Assembly: GCF_014195445.1 (NCBI RefSeq)
Contig: NZ_JACIBT010000001.1
Coordinates: 372,001 to 436,000, forward strand
Length of the DNA: 64,000 nucleotides
Direction of reading: 5' to 3'
From: Garicola koreensis
GTDB lineage: Bacteria; Actinomycetota; Actinomycetes; Actinomycetales; Micrococcaceae
Shown: one piece after another, positions 15,581 to 24,642 of the stretch
Layout of the letters: the number at the start of each line of letters is the position of its first letter
Numbering within the stretch: position 1 is the stretch's first letter
Notes under the pieces: generated by a model
What the model was told of the DNA's origin: nothing
The model's database searches: none
What the model saw: only the letters and a program-made list of their open reading frames with translations
Program-made: the position numbers and the translations under genes

Positions 15581-16453
15581 TCACTCCGTGGCGAAGAAGG
15601 CGTCTTCCTGGTTGAGCATGCCCAGCTGGACACGGATGACGCCGTCATCATCTTCTGGCACCGCGAGGGCGATGTTTCCTGATTCGCTGCCGCCTTCAAA
15701 CAGTTCGGCGCTGCTGTCCAACGCGTCTGGGGCGACGGCCATCGAGTCGAAGGCTCCGACTGTCTCACCGCTGGAGGTCACGTAGTCGATGCTTACGCCC
15801 ATCATGACCATCTCTGATTCGCTGCCGCTGTATGTGACGTCGGCATTGATAAGAGCATAGGCGCTTCCTTCAGGTGCGGGCTCGTTGAACTGGTTCTCCG
15901 CTGCGACCTCGTCTGCCGCGTTCGGGGTGAACGAGTTGATGGTCACAGCCCAGTCACCAGCTTCGAAGGTCTCGCCAAGCTGCAGAGGGTTGTCCCTGCT
16001 GCCCGCGTCCCCGGAGGCTTCCGTGTCTTCCTCGGTACTGGATTCATCTTCGGAACTGGCCTCGTCGGCGGTTTCAGCAGCGTCATCCTCTGGTGCCTGC
16101 TCACTCTCTTCGGAGTTGTTGGTGGTGTCCTCCGAGTTCTGCACCTCCTCGTCGACAGCGGCGAAGAACGCGCCGGTAAGAGCGAAACCGATTAGCGCTA
16201 CTATTGCGCCGATTGCTCCGGTGATCACGCCGGCAATGCCCTGGCCACGGCCCCGTCGATTGATGAATGCGATGATTCCCAGCACTACGGCGAGCGGACC
16301 CAGAAAGAAGCTGAGCGTAGCAATGAACGGAATGAAGCCGAACACCAGTGCAATGATGCCCAAGACCATCGCTGCAATGCCCAACCCCTTCTTTGGCTGC
16401 TCCGGTGGTGCTCCAGGGGCGCCGGCAGGCGGGTACATGTCTTGCTGTGTCAT
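15581..16453 (-). CDS. DUF4190/DUF4352-like membrane-anchored protein
   Basis: A 290-residue protein in three parts. Residues 1-20 are Pro/Gly-rich, as in many DUF4190 proteins. Two or three hydrophobic segments follow (LGIAAMVLGIIALVFGFIPFIATLSFFLGPLAVVLGIIAF and GVITGAIGAIVALIGFALTGAFF, about 24-95). A strongly acidic Glu/Ser/Asp linker covers about 100-150, and the C-terminal 140 residues (LGETFEAGDWAVTINSF ... GVSIDYVTSSGE) resemble the beta-sandwich DUF4352 domain exposed outside the membrane. Function is unknown. GAGAGGA lies 8 nt before the ATG. It is transcribed alone, ending at a shared terminator with tRNA-Arg. Confidence 0.8.
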   Translation of the reverse strand: MTQQDMYPPAGAPGAPPEQPKKGLGIAAMVLGIIALVFGFIPFIATLSFFLGPLAVVLGIIAFINRRGRGQGIAGVITGAIGAIVALIGFALTGAFFAAVDEEVQNSEDTTNNSEESEQAPEDDAAETADEASSEDESSTEEDTEASGDAGSRDNPLQLGETFEAGDWAVTINSFTPNAADEVAAENQFNEPAPEGSAYALINADVTYSGSESEMVMMGVSIDYVTSSGETVGAFDSMAVAPDALDSSAELFEGGSESGNIALAVPEDDDGVIRVQLGMLNQEDAFFATE

Positions 16454-16781
16454 AAAAAGTTCCTCTCAGAACGCGAGTGATGGGAAGTAATCCAGTCGGT
16501 CGATACCGACACGGGTCACAGTAGGCATGGCCTCGGACACGACCGCTGTCACACCACTCAGATCAACCTTGACATTCCCTGTTTGCAGACTTCTTTAAAT
16601 CTGTGAAACGGGCCTTTCGGTTGACGAGAGCCGGGTGGGCCGCTGTAGGTAGCAGGACGAGGGCCGGATGCTGGTCAGTGTTCGGTGCGGTGCCACGATT
16701 CTCTCGGGAGCCTGGACTCTGTGGTCCTTGTGTCGCGTTCGGACTCGGTCTGTCACGGGCCGTACTCCGAGCTTCGGTGAT
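16454..16781. other. Gene-free stretch left of the candidate RNA unit
   Basis: About 330 bp with no supported gene. Short frames on both strands (for example a minus frame reaching 16973 and a GTG frame at 16603) lack conserved features. The left end is the leader of the DUF4190-like gene; I see nothing else I can name. Confidence 0.6.
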
Positions 16782-16810
16782 TTGAGCGTTCGGGCTCTGC
16801 GTACTATAGT
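16782..16810 (+). promoter_or_regulatory. Sigma-70-type promoter TTGAGC-N17-TATAGT
   Basis: -35 TTGAGC (16782-16787) and -10 TATAGT (16805-16810) are 17 bp apart, the optimum. Predicted start is about 16816-16818. No ORF follows before a terminator, so it should make a short RNA or the leader of the LysE gene. Confidence 0.7.
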
Positions 16811-16816
16811 GATCAG

Positions 16817-16931
16817 CGTCACAAGTTGTGCGGTTTGGTGACCGCGTTCCGCCGGAGCATAGGTGCCCGGCAGAACGCCTGGAGCCAGACTTGTCGTCAC
16901 CCCACCGGAACTGCTGGTGGGGTGACTTTTT
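16817..16931 (+). ncRNA. Candidate structured small RNA or attenuator leader upstream of lysE-like gene
   Basis: Between a good promoter and a strong terminator there is no ORF but clear pairing: ACAAGT (16821-16826) with ACTTGT (16889-16894) closes a junction; inside are GCGGT/ACCGC (16830-16845) and an adjacent arm GTTC-c-GCCGG with CCGGC-a-GAAC (16846-16876). An 11-bp terminator stem follows directly. I do not recognise the class. It could be a free-standing RNA of about 110 nt or a riboswitch-like attenuator for the exporter 29 bp downstream. The drawing is by eye, without energy calculation or covariation. Confidence 0.5.
16896..16931 (+). terminator. Intrinsic terminator before the LysE gene
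   Basis: GTCACCCCACC (16896-16906) pairs perfectly with GGTGGGGTGAC (16916-16926) around a 9-nt loop, followed by TTTTT. It lies 29 bp before the LysE GTG and after no coding gene. Confidence 0.9.
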
Positions 16932-16959
16932 CTGACGGGCCTTCTGCGATGATGATGCC

Positions 16960-17640
16960 GTGACATTGGGCACCTACCTGGCATTCGTCGGCGTCGCAGT
17001 GATCCTGGCGATCACACCGGGCCCCGACACGCTGCTCTCGCTGCGCTACGCGCTGGTGTCCAGGCGTGCCGGCATCTTCGCGGCCCTGGGCACCACATTC
17101 GGCCTGTTCATCTGGGCGGTGCTGGCCGCACTCGGGCTGGCCGCCCTCTTCGACGCCTCAGACAGCGCCTACTACATCGTCAGCCTGGCCGGCGGCAGCT
17201 ATCTGATCTGGCTGGGCGCACGCACCTCGCTGACGGCACGCGCCAGGTTCCGCGACGCCTCCGTCATCACCGCCTCCGGGGTGCAGCAGACCCAGCCGGC
17301 GTCCACCAAATCGGTGAAGGCTACCACCGCCTTCGGCGCCGGCATCGTCACCTGCCTCACCAATCCGAAGACCGGACTGTTCTTCCTCGCGCTGTTCCCG
17401 CAGTTCACCCCCAGAGAATCCGGGCCGCTGTTCGTCATCGCAGTACTGGGCGGAACCGTGGCCGCGGCCATTCTGCTCTACCTGCTGGGGCTGGTGCTCA
17501 TCGTCGACGCCGCCAACCGGTGGCTCTCCAACCCGCGGGTCACCGGCTGGATCGAACTGATCAGCGGGCTCACCCTGCTGGGCTTGGGGCTCTATATGAT
17601 CGCCACCGGGCTCTACGGGCTGCTCCCGCTGGTGCTCTAG
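16960..17640 (+). CDS. LysE/RhtB-family amino-acid exporter
   Basis: A 226-residue membrane protein with about six hydrophobic segments. The family signature near the N-terminus (AITPGPDTLLSLRYALVSRRAGIFAALGTTFGL) and the mid block TCLTNPKTGLFFLALFPQF are clear. Members export lysine/arginine, homoserine/threonine or similar solutes; the substrate here is unknown. Enlarged basic loop residues 95-115 separate the two halves. GTG start, with no Shine-Dalgarno sequence. A promoter, structured leader and terminator immediately upstream raise the possibility of attenuation control. Its stop is 67 bp before argS, and lysine and threonine synthesis genes follow, which fits an overflow-export role for aspartate-family amino acids (inference). 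Confidence 0.87.
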   Translation: MTLGTYLAFVGVAVILAITPGPDTLLSLRYALVSRRAGIFAALGTTFGLFIWAVLAALGLAALFDASDSAYYIVSLAGGSYLIWLGARTSLTARARFRDASVITASGVQQTQPASTKSVKATTAFGAGIVTCLTNPKTGLFFLALFPQFTPRESGPLFVIAVLGGTVAAAILLYLLGLVLIVDAANRWLSNPRVTGWIELISGLTLLGLGLYMIATGLYGLLPLVL

Positions 17641-17695
17641 GCGCGTCGCACTTCAGAACAGAACCCGGGGGACGGCGGGGCCAGTGCCGAACACG

Positions 17696-17701
17696 TAGAC
17701 T
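17696..17701 (+). promoter_or_regulatory. Candidate -10 box of argS
   Basis: TAGACT, six bases (GCTGGG), then the argS GTG at 17708; leaderless-type spacing. Confidence 0.6.
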
Positions 17702-17707
17702 GCTGGG

Positions 17708-19384
17708 GTGACTCCAGAGGAACTCTCCGCCATCGTAAAATCCGTGCTCGCCGAGGCCGCAGCCGCCGGCGACGTCGCCCTCGACACCATCCCCGACGAG
17801 GTGCGAGTGGAGCGGCCCAAGAGCCGCGCACACGGGGACTGGGCCACCAACATCGCCCTGCAGCTGGCCAAGCCGGCCGGCATGAAGCCCCGCGAGCTGG
17901 CCGAGGTGCTGGCTGTCCGCCTGAACGAGCAGCAGGGCATCAGTGCGGTGGAGATCGCCGGGCCCGGCTTCATCAACATCACCCTCGACGCCGCCTCGGC
18001 AGGTCAGCTGGCCCGGGCGATCGTCGAAGCCGCCGAGACCTACGGCCAGAACCAGACGCTGGCCGGGTCCAGCATCAACCTAGAGTTCGTCTCCGCCAAC
18101 CCCACCGGGCCGCTGCACATCGGCCACACCCGCTGGGCCGCCCTGGGAGATGCCCTCAGCCGGCTGCTGCGAGCCTCCGGGGCCGAGGTCACCAACGAGT
18201 ACTACATCAACGACGCCGGCAACCAGATGAACACCTTCGCCGAGTCCGTGCTGGCCCGCCTGCACGGTGACGAGGTGCCCGAGGGCGGCTATCCGGGCGA
18301 GTACATCAGCGAACTGGCGCAGACCGTCCTGGAGCACCACCCGGACATCAAAGACCAGGACCGCACCCACGCGCTGCCGATCGCCCGCGAGATCGCCTAC
18401 GAGGAGCAGATGCGCCGCATCCGGACGACCCTGGAGAACTTCGGGGTGCACTTCGACGTCTTCACCTCCGAACGCACGCTGCACGAGTCCGGAAAACTCG
18501 ACGACGCCGTAGCGACCCTGCGCGAACAGGGCCACGTCGAAGACCGCGACGGCGCCGTCTGGCTGCGCACCACAGACTCCGGCGACGATAAGGACCGGGT
18601 GCTGATCAAAGCAGACGGGGAGCCGACCTACTTCGCCGCCGACGCCGCCTACTACCTGGATAAGCGTCAGCGCGGCTTCACCGAGAAGATCTACCTGCTC
18701 GGTGCCGATCACCACGGCTACGTGGGCCGGCTGAAGGCACTGGCGGCCTGCGCCGGCGACGACACCGAACACAACATTGAGATCCTCATCGGCCAGCTGA
18801 TGAGCGTCAAGGGCGCCAAGCTCTCCAAACGGGCCGGCAACATCATCGCCCTGGACGACCTCATCGAATGGTTGGGCACCGATGCGCTGCGCTACACGCT
18901 GGGACGCTACCCAGCAGACTCAGCCATCGACGTGGACCCGGAGCTGCTGCGCTCCAAGACCAACGACAACCCGGTCTTCTACGTCCAGTACGCCCACGCC
19001 CGGGCCTGCAACGCCGCACGCAACGCCCACGCCCAGGGGGTGGAACGCACTGGGCCAGATGATGGGGGAGGGTTCGACGCCGGGCTGCTCAGCCATGAGC
19101 GGGAGGAGGAGCTGCTGGCGCACCTGGCGAAGTTCCCCACGCTTGTGGCCCGCGCCGCCCAGCTGCGCGAGCCTCATCGAGTGGCCCGCTACCTGGAGGA
19201 CCTGGCGGCGGCCTACCATGCCTGGTACGCCAAATGCCGGATCGCCCCCAGCGTCACCGAGAGCGGGGAGAGGCAGCCGGTCACCGATCTGAACCGCAGC
19301 CGGCTCTGGCTCAACGACGCCACCGTCCAGGTGCTGCGCAACGGGCTGGACCTGCTCGGCGTGAGCGCCCCGGAGCGAATGTGA
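17708..19384 (+). CDS. argS: Arginyl-tRNA synthetase
   Basis: Class I synthetase that charges tRNA-Arg (one cognate tRNA lies at 15449). The HIGH signature is exact (PTGPLHIGH, residues 137-140), the degenerate KMSKS region reads GAKLSKRAGN, and the N-terminal Add-1 domain (HGDWATNIALQLAK) and C-terminal DALR anticodon domain (NPVFYVQYAHARACN onward) are present. Length 558 is normal. GTG start defined by the -10 box 6 nt upstream. Its stop overlaps the lysA GTG (ATGTGA), an argS-lysA arrangement also found in corynebacteria, where it is regulated by arginine and lysine. Confidence 0.97.
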   Translation: MTPEELSAIVKSVLAEAAAAGDVALDTIPDEVRVERPKSRAHGDWATNIALQLAKPAGMKPRELAEVLAVRLNEQQGISAVEIAGPGFINITLDAASAGQLARAIVEAAETYGQNQTLAGSSINLEFVSANPTGPLHIGHTRWAALGDALSRLLRASGAEVTNEYYINDAGNQMNTFAESVLARLHGDEVPEGGYPGEYISELAQTVLEHHPDIKDQDRTHALPIAREIAYEEQMRRIRTTLENFGVHFDVFTSERTLHESGKLDDAVATLREQGHVEDRDGAVWLRTTDSGDDKDRVLIKADGEPTYFAADAAYYLDKRQRGFTEKIYLLGADHHGYVGRLKALAACAGDDTEHNIEILIGQLMSVKGAKLSKRAGNIIALDDLIEWLGTDALRYTLGRYPADSAIDVDPELLRSKTNDNPVFYVQYAHARACNAARNAHAQGVERTGPDDGGGFDAGLLSHEREEELLAHLAKFPTLVARAAQLREPHRVARYLEDLAAAYHAWYAKCRIAPSVTESGERQPVTDLNRSRLWLNDATVQVLRNGLDLLGVSAPERM

Positions 19385-20898
19385 CCAGCGAAGATGTGAC
19401 GGCAGAGAACATGCTCACACCGCACCCGCTGGCCCCGGACTGGCTGTCCGTCCGAGAGAGCACCGAGGACCTGGAGGCTGCCCTGTTCCCCCAAGACACT
19501 GCGCGCACCGCAGACGGTGAGCTGAGCATCGGCGGAGTCGCGGCCTCCGAGCTGGCCGAGACCTACGGCACCCCGCTCTACGTGCTCAGCGAGACCGACT
19601 TTCGTGCCCGAGCACGTCAGTTCCGCGAAGCCTTCAGCGCTGCCTTCGCCGCATCGGGCGAGGCCGAGGGCACCGGCGTCGACGTCTACTACGCCGGCAA
19701 GGCCTTCCTCTCCACCCACGCGGCGCGATGGGCCGCCGAGGAGGGGCTGAACATCGACACCGCCAGCGGCGGAGAGCTCGCGATCGCACTGGCCGCTGGC
19801 ATCGACCCCGCCCGCATCGGGCTGCACGGCAACAATAAGTCCGACGCGGAGATCCGCCGGGCGGTGGAACTGGGTCTGGGGCGCATCATCGCCGACTCCG
19901 TCGAAGAGATCGAGCGCATCTCGGTCATCGCCTCCGCGATGGGGCGCACCGCCACGGTGCTGCTGCGACTGACGCCGGGAGTCCATGCCTCCACTCATGA
20001 GTACATCGCCACCGCCCACGAGGACCAGAAGTTCGGCCTCTCGCTGAGCCCGCACGGCCCGACCCCCGACGTCGAGACCGACGCGGCCAACCCCTATCTC
20101 GGATCCCCGGCCTGGACCGCAGTGGAGCGTGCACTGGCGGCCGAGGGCGTCGAACTGGTCGGGCTGCACTGCCACATCGGCTCGCAGATCTTCGAGCCTG
20201 AGGGCTTTGAGCTGGCCGCCGATAAGCTCATCGCCTTCCTGGCCCGCATCGAGTCGGTCTACGGCGTCGCGCTGACCGAACTGGATCTGGGCGGCGGCCA
20301 CGGCATCGCCTACACCGAGGCGGATCAGCCCCGCCACCCCGCAGAGATCGCCGCAGCGCTGGCCGCCGCCGTGCGGGCCTCCTGCGCCGAGCACGGCATC
20401 GGCCTGCCGCAGATCAGCATCGAACCCGGCCGCAGCATCGTCGGCCCGGCCGGGGTCACCCTGTACACCACCGGCACCACCAAGGACGTCGTCGTCGACG
20501 ATGGAATCACCCGCCGCTACATCGCAGTGGACGGGGGCATGGGGGACAACCCGAGGCCGGTGCTCTACGACGCCGACTACTCCGCGGTCCTGGCCTCGCG
20601 CAGCATCACCGGGACACACATCCTGTCTCGCATCGTGGGCAAACACTGCGAATCCGGCGATATAGTGGTGCGAAACGTATACTTGCCACCGGCTGTGTCC
20701 CGCGGGGACATCCTCGCCGTGCCGGCCACCGGCGCGTACTGCCACTCACTGTCCAGCAACTACAACTATCTCACCCGACCACCGGTGGTCGCCGTCAGCA
20801 ACGGTGCGGCACAGGTGCTCATCGAAGGCGAGACAGTGGACCAGATGTTGGCCCGGGACACCGGATACACCGGATCGGGAGCCGCAGCACAACCATGA
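19381..20898 (+). CDS. lysA: Diaminopimelate decarboxylase
   Basis: PLP enzyme for the last step of lysine synthesis, meso-diaminopimelate to lysine. The PLP lysine is in DVYYAGKAF, the glycine-rich phosphate site in LDLGGGHGIAY and EPGRSIVGPAG, and the active-site Cys in GKHCESGD. The frame is open well into argS, but the GTG at 19381 overlapping the argS stop is the first reasonable start; an ATG at 19411 is an alternative. Length 505 is slightly long because of an N-terminal segment of about 60 residues before the barrel. Co-translated with argS; hom follows 43 bp later. Confidence 0.95.
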   Translation: MTSEDVTAENMLTPHPLAPDWLSVRESTEDLEAALFPQDTARTADGELSIGGVAASELAETYGTPLYVLSETDFRARARQFREAFSAAFAASGEAEGTGVDVYYAGKAFLSTHAARWAAEEGLNIDTASGGELAIALAAGIDPARIGLHGNNKSDAEIRRAVELGLGRIIADSVEEIERISVIASAMGRTATVLLRLTPGVHASTHEYIATAHEDQKFGLSLSPHGPTPDVETDAANPYLGSPAWTAVERALAAEGVELVGLHCHIGSQIFEPEGFELAADKLIAFLARIESVYGVALTELDLGGGHGIAYTEADQPRHPAEIAAALAAAVRASCAEHGIGLPQISIEPGRSIVGPAGVTLYTTGTTKDVVVDDGITRRYIAVDGGMGDNPRPVLYDADYSAVLASRSITGTHILSRIVGKHCESGDIVVRNVYLPPAVSRGDILAVPATGAYCHSLSSNYNYLTRPPVVAVSNGAAQVLIEGETVDQMLARDTGYTGSGAAAQP

Positions 20899-20941
20899 CG
20901 ACGACGCCGCAGAATGTTAGACCACTTGCGTAGATGTAGAG

Positions 20942-22279
20942 GTGATGATGGCCCGCTCTGAAGACACGATCACCATCGGCCTGCTCGGGGCCGGCAACGT
21001 CGGTTCCCTGGTGGCCCGCACCCTGGTGGAGGAACGCGACCTCATCTCCTCGCGAGTCGGCGCCCCGGTGCGGTTGGCCGGTGTGGCGGTGCGCGACCCG
21101 GAGGCGCCCCGCGACTGGAAGATCCCCGGAGAGCTGCTGACCACCGACGCCGAGGCCCTGGTGGACCAGGTGGACCTGGTCGTTGAGCTGATCGGCGGCG
21201 ACGAGCCGGCCGGGCAGCTGATCGAGCGGGCGCTGCGCCGCGGCGCCACCGTGGTCACCGGCAACAAGGCACTGCTGGCCAGCCGGGGTGCGGAGCTCAG
21301 CGCCGTCGCCGCCGAATCCGGCGCCGAGCTGCGGTTCGAGGCCTCGGTGGGCGGGGCCATTCCCATTCTTCGCCCGATCCAGGAGTCGCTCTCCGGTGAC
21401 CGCATCACCAAAGTGATGGGCATCGTCAACGGCACCACCAACTACATTCTGGATCAGATGGACACCACCGGGGCGGCCTTCGCCGATTCGCTGACGGAGG
21501 CGCAGAAGCTCGGCTACGCGGAATCCGACCCGACCGCAGACATCGAGGGCCACGACGCCGCAGCCAAAGCAGCGATCCTGGGCACCCTGGCCTTCCACGC
21601 CCCCTTCAGCATCGACGACGTCTACTGCCAGGGCATCACCGGGGTCTCCCAGGAAGACATTGAGGCGGCTTCGGCCTCCGGCTACGTGATCAAACTGCTG
21701 GCCATCGCGGAGAAGGAGTCCGACTCCACCGGGGCGGTGCTGCGGGTCCACCCGACCTTGCTGCCGCGCACCCACCCGTTGGCCAGTGTCCGCGGGGCCT
21801 TCAACGCCGTGTTCGTCGTCGCGGAGAACGCCGGCGAACTCATGTTCTACGGTCAGGGAGCCGGCGGTCAGCCCACCTCCAGCGCGATTATGGGTGACCT
21901 GGTCTCAGCGGCGCGCCGGATGCATGCGCCGACCCCAACGGCGACGACCGTCTCCAGTGCCACCGAGCTGCCGCCGCTGTCGATCGAACGGGCGTCCACC
22001 CAGTACTACATCGATATGGATGTGGCCGACCGGGAGGGTGTCATCGCCGAGATCGCCCAGGTGCTGGCCGCCAACCACGTCTCCATCGAGTCGATGCGCC
22101 AGCCCGGCGTGGTCACCGTGGAGGGCGAGATCGAGGACGAACCCGATAACGGGGCCAAGGTTCAGATCGTCACGCACCTGGCCAGCGAGCGGGACCTGCA
22201 CGCCACTGTCGAGGAGCTGCGCGGCCTGGACGTGGTCAAGGTCGTCAACTCGGTGCTGCGCGTCGAAGTCGAGAAGTAG
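20942..22279 (+). CDS. hom: Homoserine dehydrogenase with ACT domain
   Basis: Reduces aspartate semialdehyde to homoserine, opening the threonine/methionine branch. The NAD(P) loop GLLGAGNVGS lies near residue 14, the catalytic block GIVNGTTNYILDQM and the substrate motif YAESDPTADIEGHDAAAKAAIL follow, and a C-terminal ACT domain (YYIDMDVADREGVIAEIAQVLA) is the usual threonine feedback site. Product 445 residues from the GTG at 20942; two ATG codons directly after it (20945, 20948) are equally plausible, and AGAGG 5 nt before 20948 favours the last. A thrC gene starts 15 bp downstream, giving hom-thrC-thrB in pathway-related order. Confidence 0.95.
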   Translation: MMMARSEDTITIGLLGAGNVGSLVARTLVEERDLISSRVGAPVRLAGVAVRDPEAPRDWKIPGELLTTDAEALVDQVDLVVELIGGDEPAGQLIERALRRGATVVTGNKALLASRGAELSAVAAESGAELRFEASVGGAIPILRPIQESLSGDRITKVMGIVNGTTNYILDQMDTTGAAFADSLTEAQKLGYAESDPTADIEGHDAAAKAAILGTLAFHAPFSIDDVYCQGITGVSQEDIEAASASGYVIKLLAIAEKESDSTGAVLRVHPTLLPRTHPLASVRGAFNAVFVVAENAGELMFYGQGAGGQPTSSAIMGDLVSAARRMHAPTPTATTVSSATELPPLSIERASTQYYIDMDVADREGVIAEIAQVLAANHVSIESMRQPGVVTVEGEIEDEPDNGAKVQIVTHLASERDLHATVEELRGLDVVKVVNSVLRVEVEK

Positions 22280-22294
22280 GAAGGGCAGGCAACT

Positions 22295-23377
22295 ATGGCT
22301 CACCAGTGGCGTGGCGTCATCGCTGAATACGCCGACCGGCTGCCGGTTGATGAGACCACCCGCATCATCACCCTGGGCGAGGGCGGCACACCGCTGGTTC
22401 CGGCCCCCGCACTCTCCGCGCTGGTCGAGGGTGAGGTCCACCTCAAGGTCGAGGGGATGAACCCCACCGGCTCGTTCAAGGACCGCGGCATGACCATGGC
22501 CATCACCGCAGCCCTGGCCGAGGGCGCCAAGGCCGTGGTCTGCGCGTCGACCGGCAACACCTCAGCCTCGGCCGCCGCCTACGCGACCCAGGCGGGACTC
22601 ACCTGCGCAGTGCTGGTGCCGGCGGGAAAGATCTCCATGGGCAAAATGTCACAGGCCATCGCCCACGGCGCGGAACTGATCCAGATCGACGGCAACTTCG
22701 ACGGCTGCTTGGACGTGGCGCGCAAACTGGCGGAGAACTACCCGGTCTTCCTGGTCAACTCCGTCAACCCCTCACGCATCGAGGGGCAGAAGACGGCCGC
22801 CTTCGAAGTCGTCGACGCCCTGGGCGACGCGCCCGACTACCACCTGCTTCCAGTGGGCAACGCCGGCAACATCACTGCCTACTGGAAGGGCTACAAGGAG
22901 TACTACGACGACGCCGTGGCCACCTCACTGCCCACGATGTGGGGATTCCAGGCTGCTGGCTCGGCACCCATCGTGGCCGGTCACCCGATCACCGAACCGG
23001 AGACGGTGGCCACCGCCATCCGCATCGGGAACCCGGCCTCCTGGGAGCACGCCGAGGCTGCCCGTGACGAGTCCGGGGGTCTGATCAAAGCGGTCACCGA
23101 CGAGGAGATCCTCCACGCACACCGGTGGCTCTCCGCCAAGGAGGGGGTCTTCGTGGAACCGGCCTCCGCCTCCGGGGCGGCAGGACTGATCAAGGAGCAC
23201 GCGGCCGGCCGGGTTCCGCCGGGCAAGCGGTGGGTCATCACCGTCACCGGCCATGGGCTGAAGGACCCCGACTGGGCAGTGGAGAACCCGGAACTCACCG
23301 GTGCCGCCGAATCCGCTGCGGCCCCGACCCAACTGCCCCAGGACGTCGAAACCGTGGCCCACGCGCTGGGACTGTGA
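22295..23377 (+). CDS. thrC: Threonine synthase
   Basis: PLP enzyme turning O-phosphohomoserine into threonine, the last step of the pathway. The PLP lysine is in [11 protein letters not shown], the glycine-type phosphate pocket in [13 protein letters not shown], and the start ([18 protein letters not shown]) matches the short bacterial/actinobacterial class. Product is 360 residues. AGGAAGGG lies 8-10 nt before the ATG. It sits between hom (15 bp) and thrB (37 bp), so the three genes are probably one transcript, although thrC preceding thrB is the actinobacterial order. Confidence 0.96.
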   Translation: MAHQWRGVIAEYADRLPVDETTRIITLGEGGTPLVPAPALSALVEGEVHLKVEGMNPTGSFKDRGMTMAITAALAEGAKAVVCASTGNTSASAAAYATQAGLTCAVLVPAGKISMGKMSQAIAHGAELIQIDGNFDGCLDVARKLAENYPVFLVNSVNPSRIEGQKTAAFEVVDALGDAPDYHLLPVGNAGNITAYWKGYKEYYDDAVATSLPTMWGFQAAGSAPIVAGHPITEPETVATAIRIGNPASWEHAEAARDESGGLIKAVTDEEILHAHRWLSAKEGVFVEPASASGAAGLIKEHAAGRVPPGKRWVITVTGHGLKDPDWAVENPELTGAAESAAAPTQLPQDVETVAHALGL

Positions 23378-23414
23378 CGAAGGGGGCCGGATTGCAGACG
23401 GGGGTGGATTGCAT

Positions 23415-24443
23415 ATGACCGCTGCGCAGCTGGGAGAGGGCGTGGCCCCGGAGTACGCCGCGGGGAGACCGGCGGCGCAGCTGCGCGCGCCGCTGTCGGT
23501 ACCGCACAGCTTCACGCTGCGGGTGCCGGCCACCAGCGCCAACCTGGGGCCGGGGTACGACACCCTGGGACTGGCCCTTGAGCTGCGCGATGAGATCCAG
23601 GTCACCGCCTCTCCGCGGCAGCAGGCGTCGGCACCGCGGGTCGGCGTCGTCGTCGTCGGTGAAGGTGCCCAGAGTCTGCCCACCGATGCTTCCCACCTGC
23701 TGGTGACCGTGACCGAAAAGATCCTGGCCGCCAAGGGTTACCAGCTGCCCGATCTGCAGGTGCGGGCCACCAACGTGATTCCGCATTCCCGGGGCCTGGG
23801 CTCCTCGGCCGCCGCCATTGCCGCTGCGGTGACGACCGCAGATCAGCTGATCCCCGAGGGGCTCAGCGACGACGAAAAGCTGCAGATCGGCTCCCGCATC
23901 GAGGGTCACCCGGACAACTACGCCCCGGCGCTGCGCGGCTCAGTGGCCGTCTCCTGGTCCACCGGTGAGCCGAACGAGCTGGTCTTTCGCACCGCGCCGC
24001 TGGTGCCGCATCCGCAGATCAGCACCGTGGTGGCCGTGCCCGACTTTGTGCAGTCCACCCGGGCGGCACGCGATGTGCTGCCGGCGAACGTGGCCCACGA
24101 GCAGGCCGCGAGAAACTCCTCCCGGGCAGCGCTGCTGGTCCACGCGCTGACCACGGACCCGGCCCTGCTGATGGAGGCCACTGAGGATTTCCTGCACCAG
24201 GAGTACCGTCGCAGCGCATTCCCGGCTTCGATGGCACTGGTCGACTCGCTGCGGGCCGCCGGCCATCCGGCAGTGATCTCCGGGGCGGGGCCGGCCGTGC
24301 TGGTGCTCACCGACGCTTCGCACAGCGACTCGGTGATCGCCCACATCGATGAATCCACCTCTGCGCGGGCGGCTGGGGACACATTCGTCCCCTGGAACCT
24401 GCCGATCACGACCTCAGGTGTTACAGTAGAGATACCGCGGTGA
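23415..24443 (+). CDS. thrB: Homoserine kinase
   Basis: GHMP-superfamily kinase that phosphorylates homoserine with ATP for ThrC. The N-terminal motif VPATSANLGPGYDTLGLAL and the ATP loop PHSRGLGSSAAAIAAAV are diagnostic; a third GHMP motif is near VISGAGPAVLVL. The frame is open into thrC, but the ATG at 23415, preceded by GGGGGTGG, gives 342 residues with a normal N-terminal leader. The stop is followed by a 199-bp leader of rho. Confidence 0.95.
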   Translation: MTAAQLGEGVAPEYAAGRPAAQLRAPLSVPHSFTLRVPATSANLGPGYDTLGLALELRDEIQVTASPRQQASAPRVGVVVVGEGAQSLPTDASHLLVTVTEKILAAKGYQLPDLQVRATNVIPHSRGLGSSAAAIAAAVTTADQLIPEGLSDDEKLQIGSRIEGHPDNYAPALRGSVAVSWSTGEPNELVFRTAPLVPHPQISTVVAVPDFVQSTRAARDVLPANVAHEQAARNSSRAALLVHALTTDPALLMEATEDFLHQEYRRSAFPASMALVDSLRAAGHPAVISGAGPAVLVLTDASHSDSVIAHIDESTSARAAGDTFVPWNLPITTSGVTVEIPR

Positions 24444-24642
24444 CCAATTCGTCGCCGCATAGCTTTCGCGCACATCGCGCTTTCCCGCTATGGGTTGATT
24501 CTTCTGAACTGTGCACTGAATGTGCACTGCCCACTGTCAGTGATGGGAAACTCTCGCACTACAGATGGCCGCGAAAGACCGCCATGGAAATCGTTGGTCG
24601 CACACTGAGACGACCTTCCCGACGAGGGAGAAGGAAACCTTC
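24444..24642 (+). promoter_or_regulatory. rho leader region
   Basis: This gap has lower GC than its surroundings and contains two nearby copies of GTGCACTG (from 24511 and 24522), the palindrome CACTGTCAGTG, and two small hairpins ATGGC/GCCAT (24565-24585) and GGTCG/CGACC (24596-24615) before the Shine-Dalgarno AGAAGGA. A leader of this size suits autoregulation of rho, which is known in other bacteria. No promoter could be fixed. Confidence 0.4.

Noticed and set aside
16563-16973. Minus-strand frame of 136 codons across the candidate RNA unit
   Set aside because: Low-complexity Arg/Ser/Pro product without a ribosome-binding site; it crosses a strong promoter and terminator on the other strand.
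19213-20745. 510-codon open frame on the minus strand
   Set aside because: It is antisense to lysA, has no start context or recognisable protein, and long antisense frames are expected from third-position GC bias. The same applies to minus frames at 2576-3841, 5307-6515 and 39123-40262.
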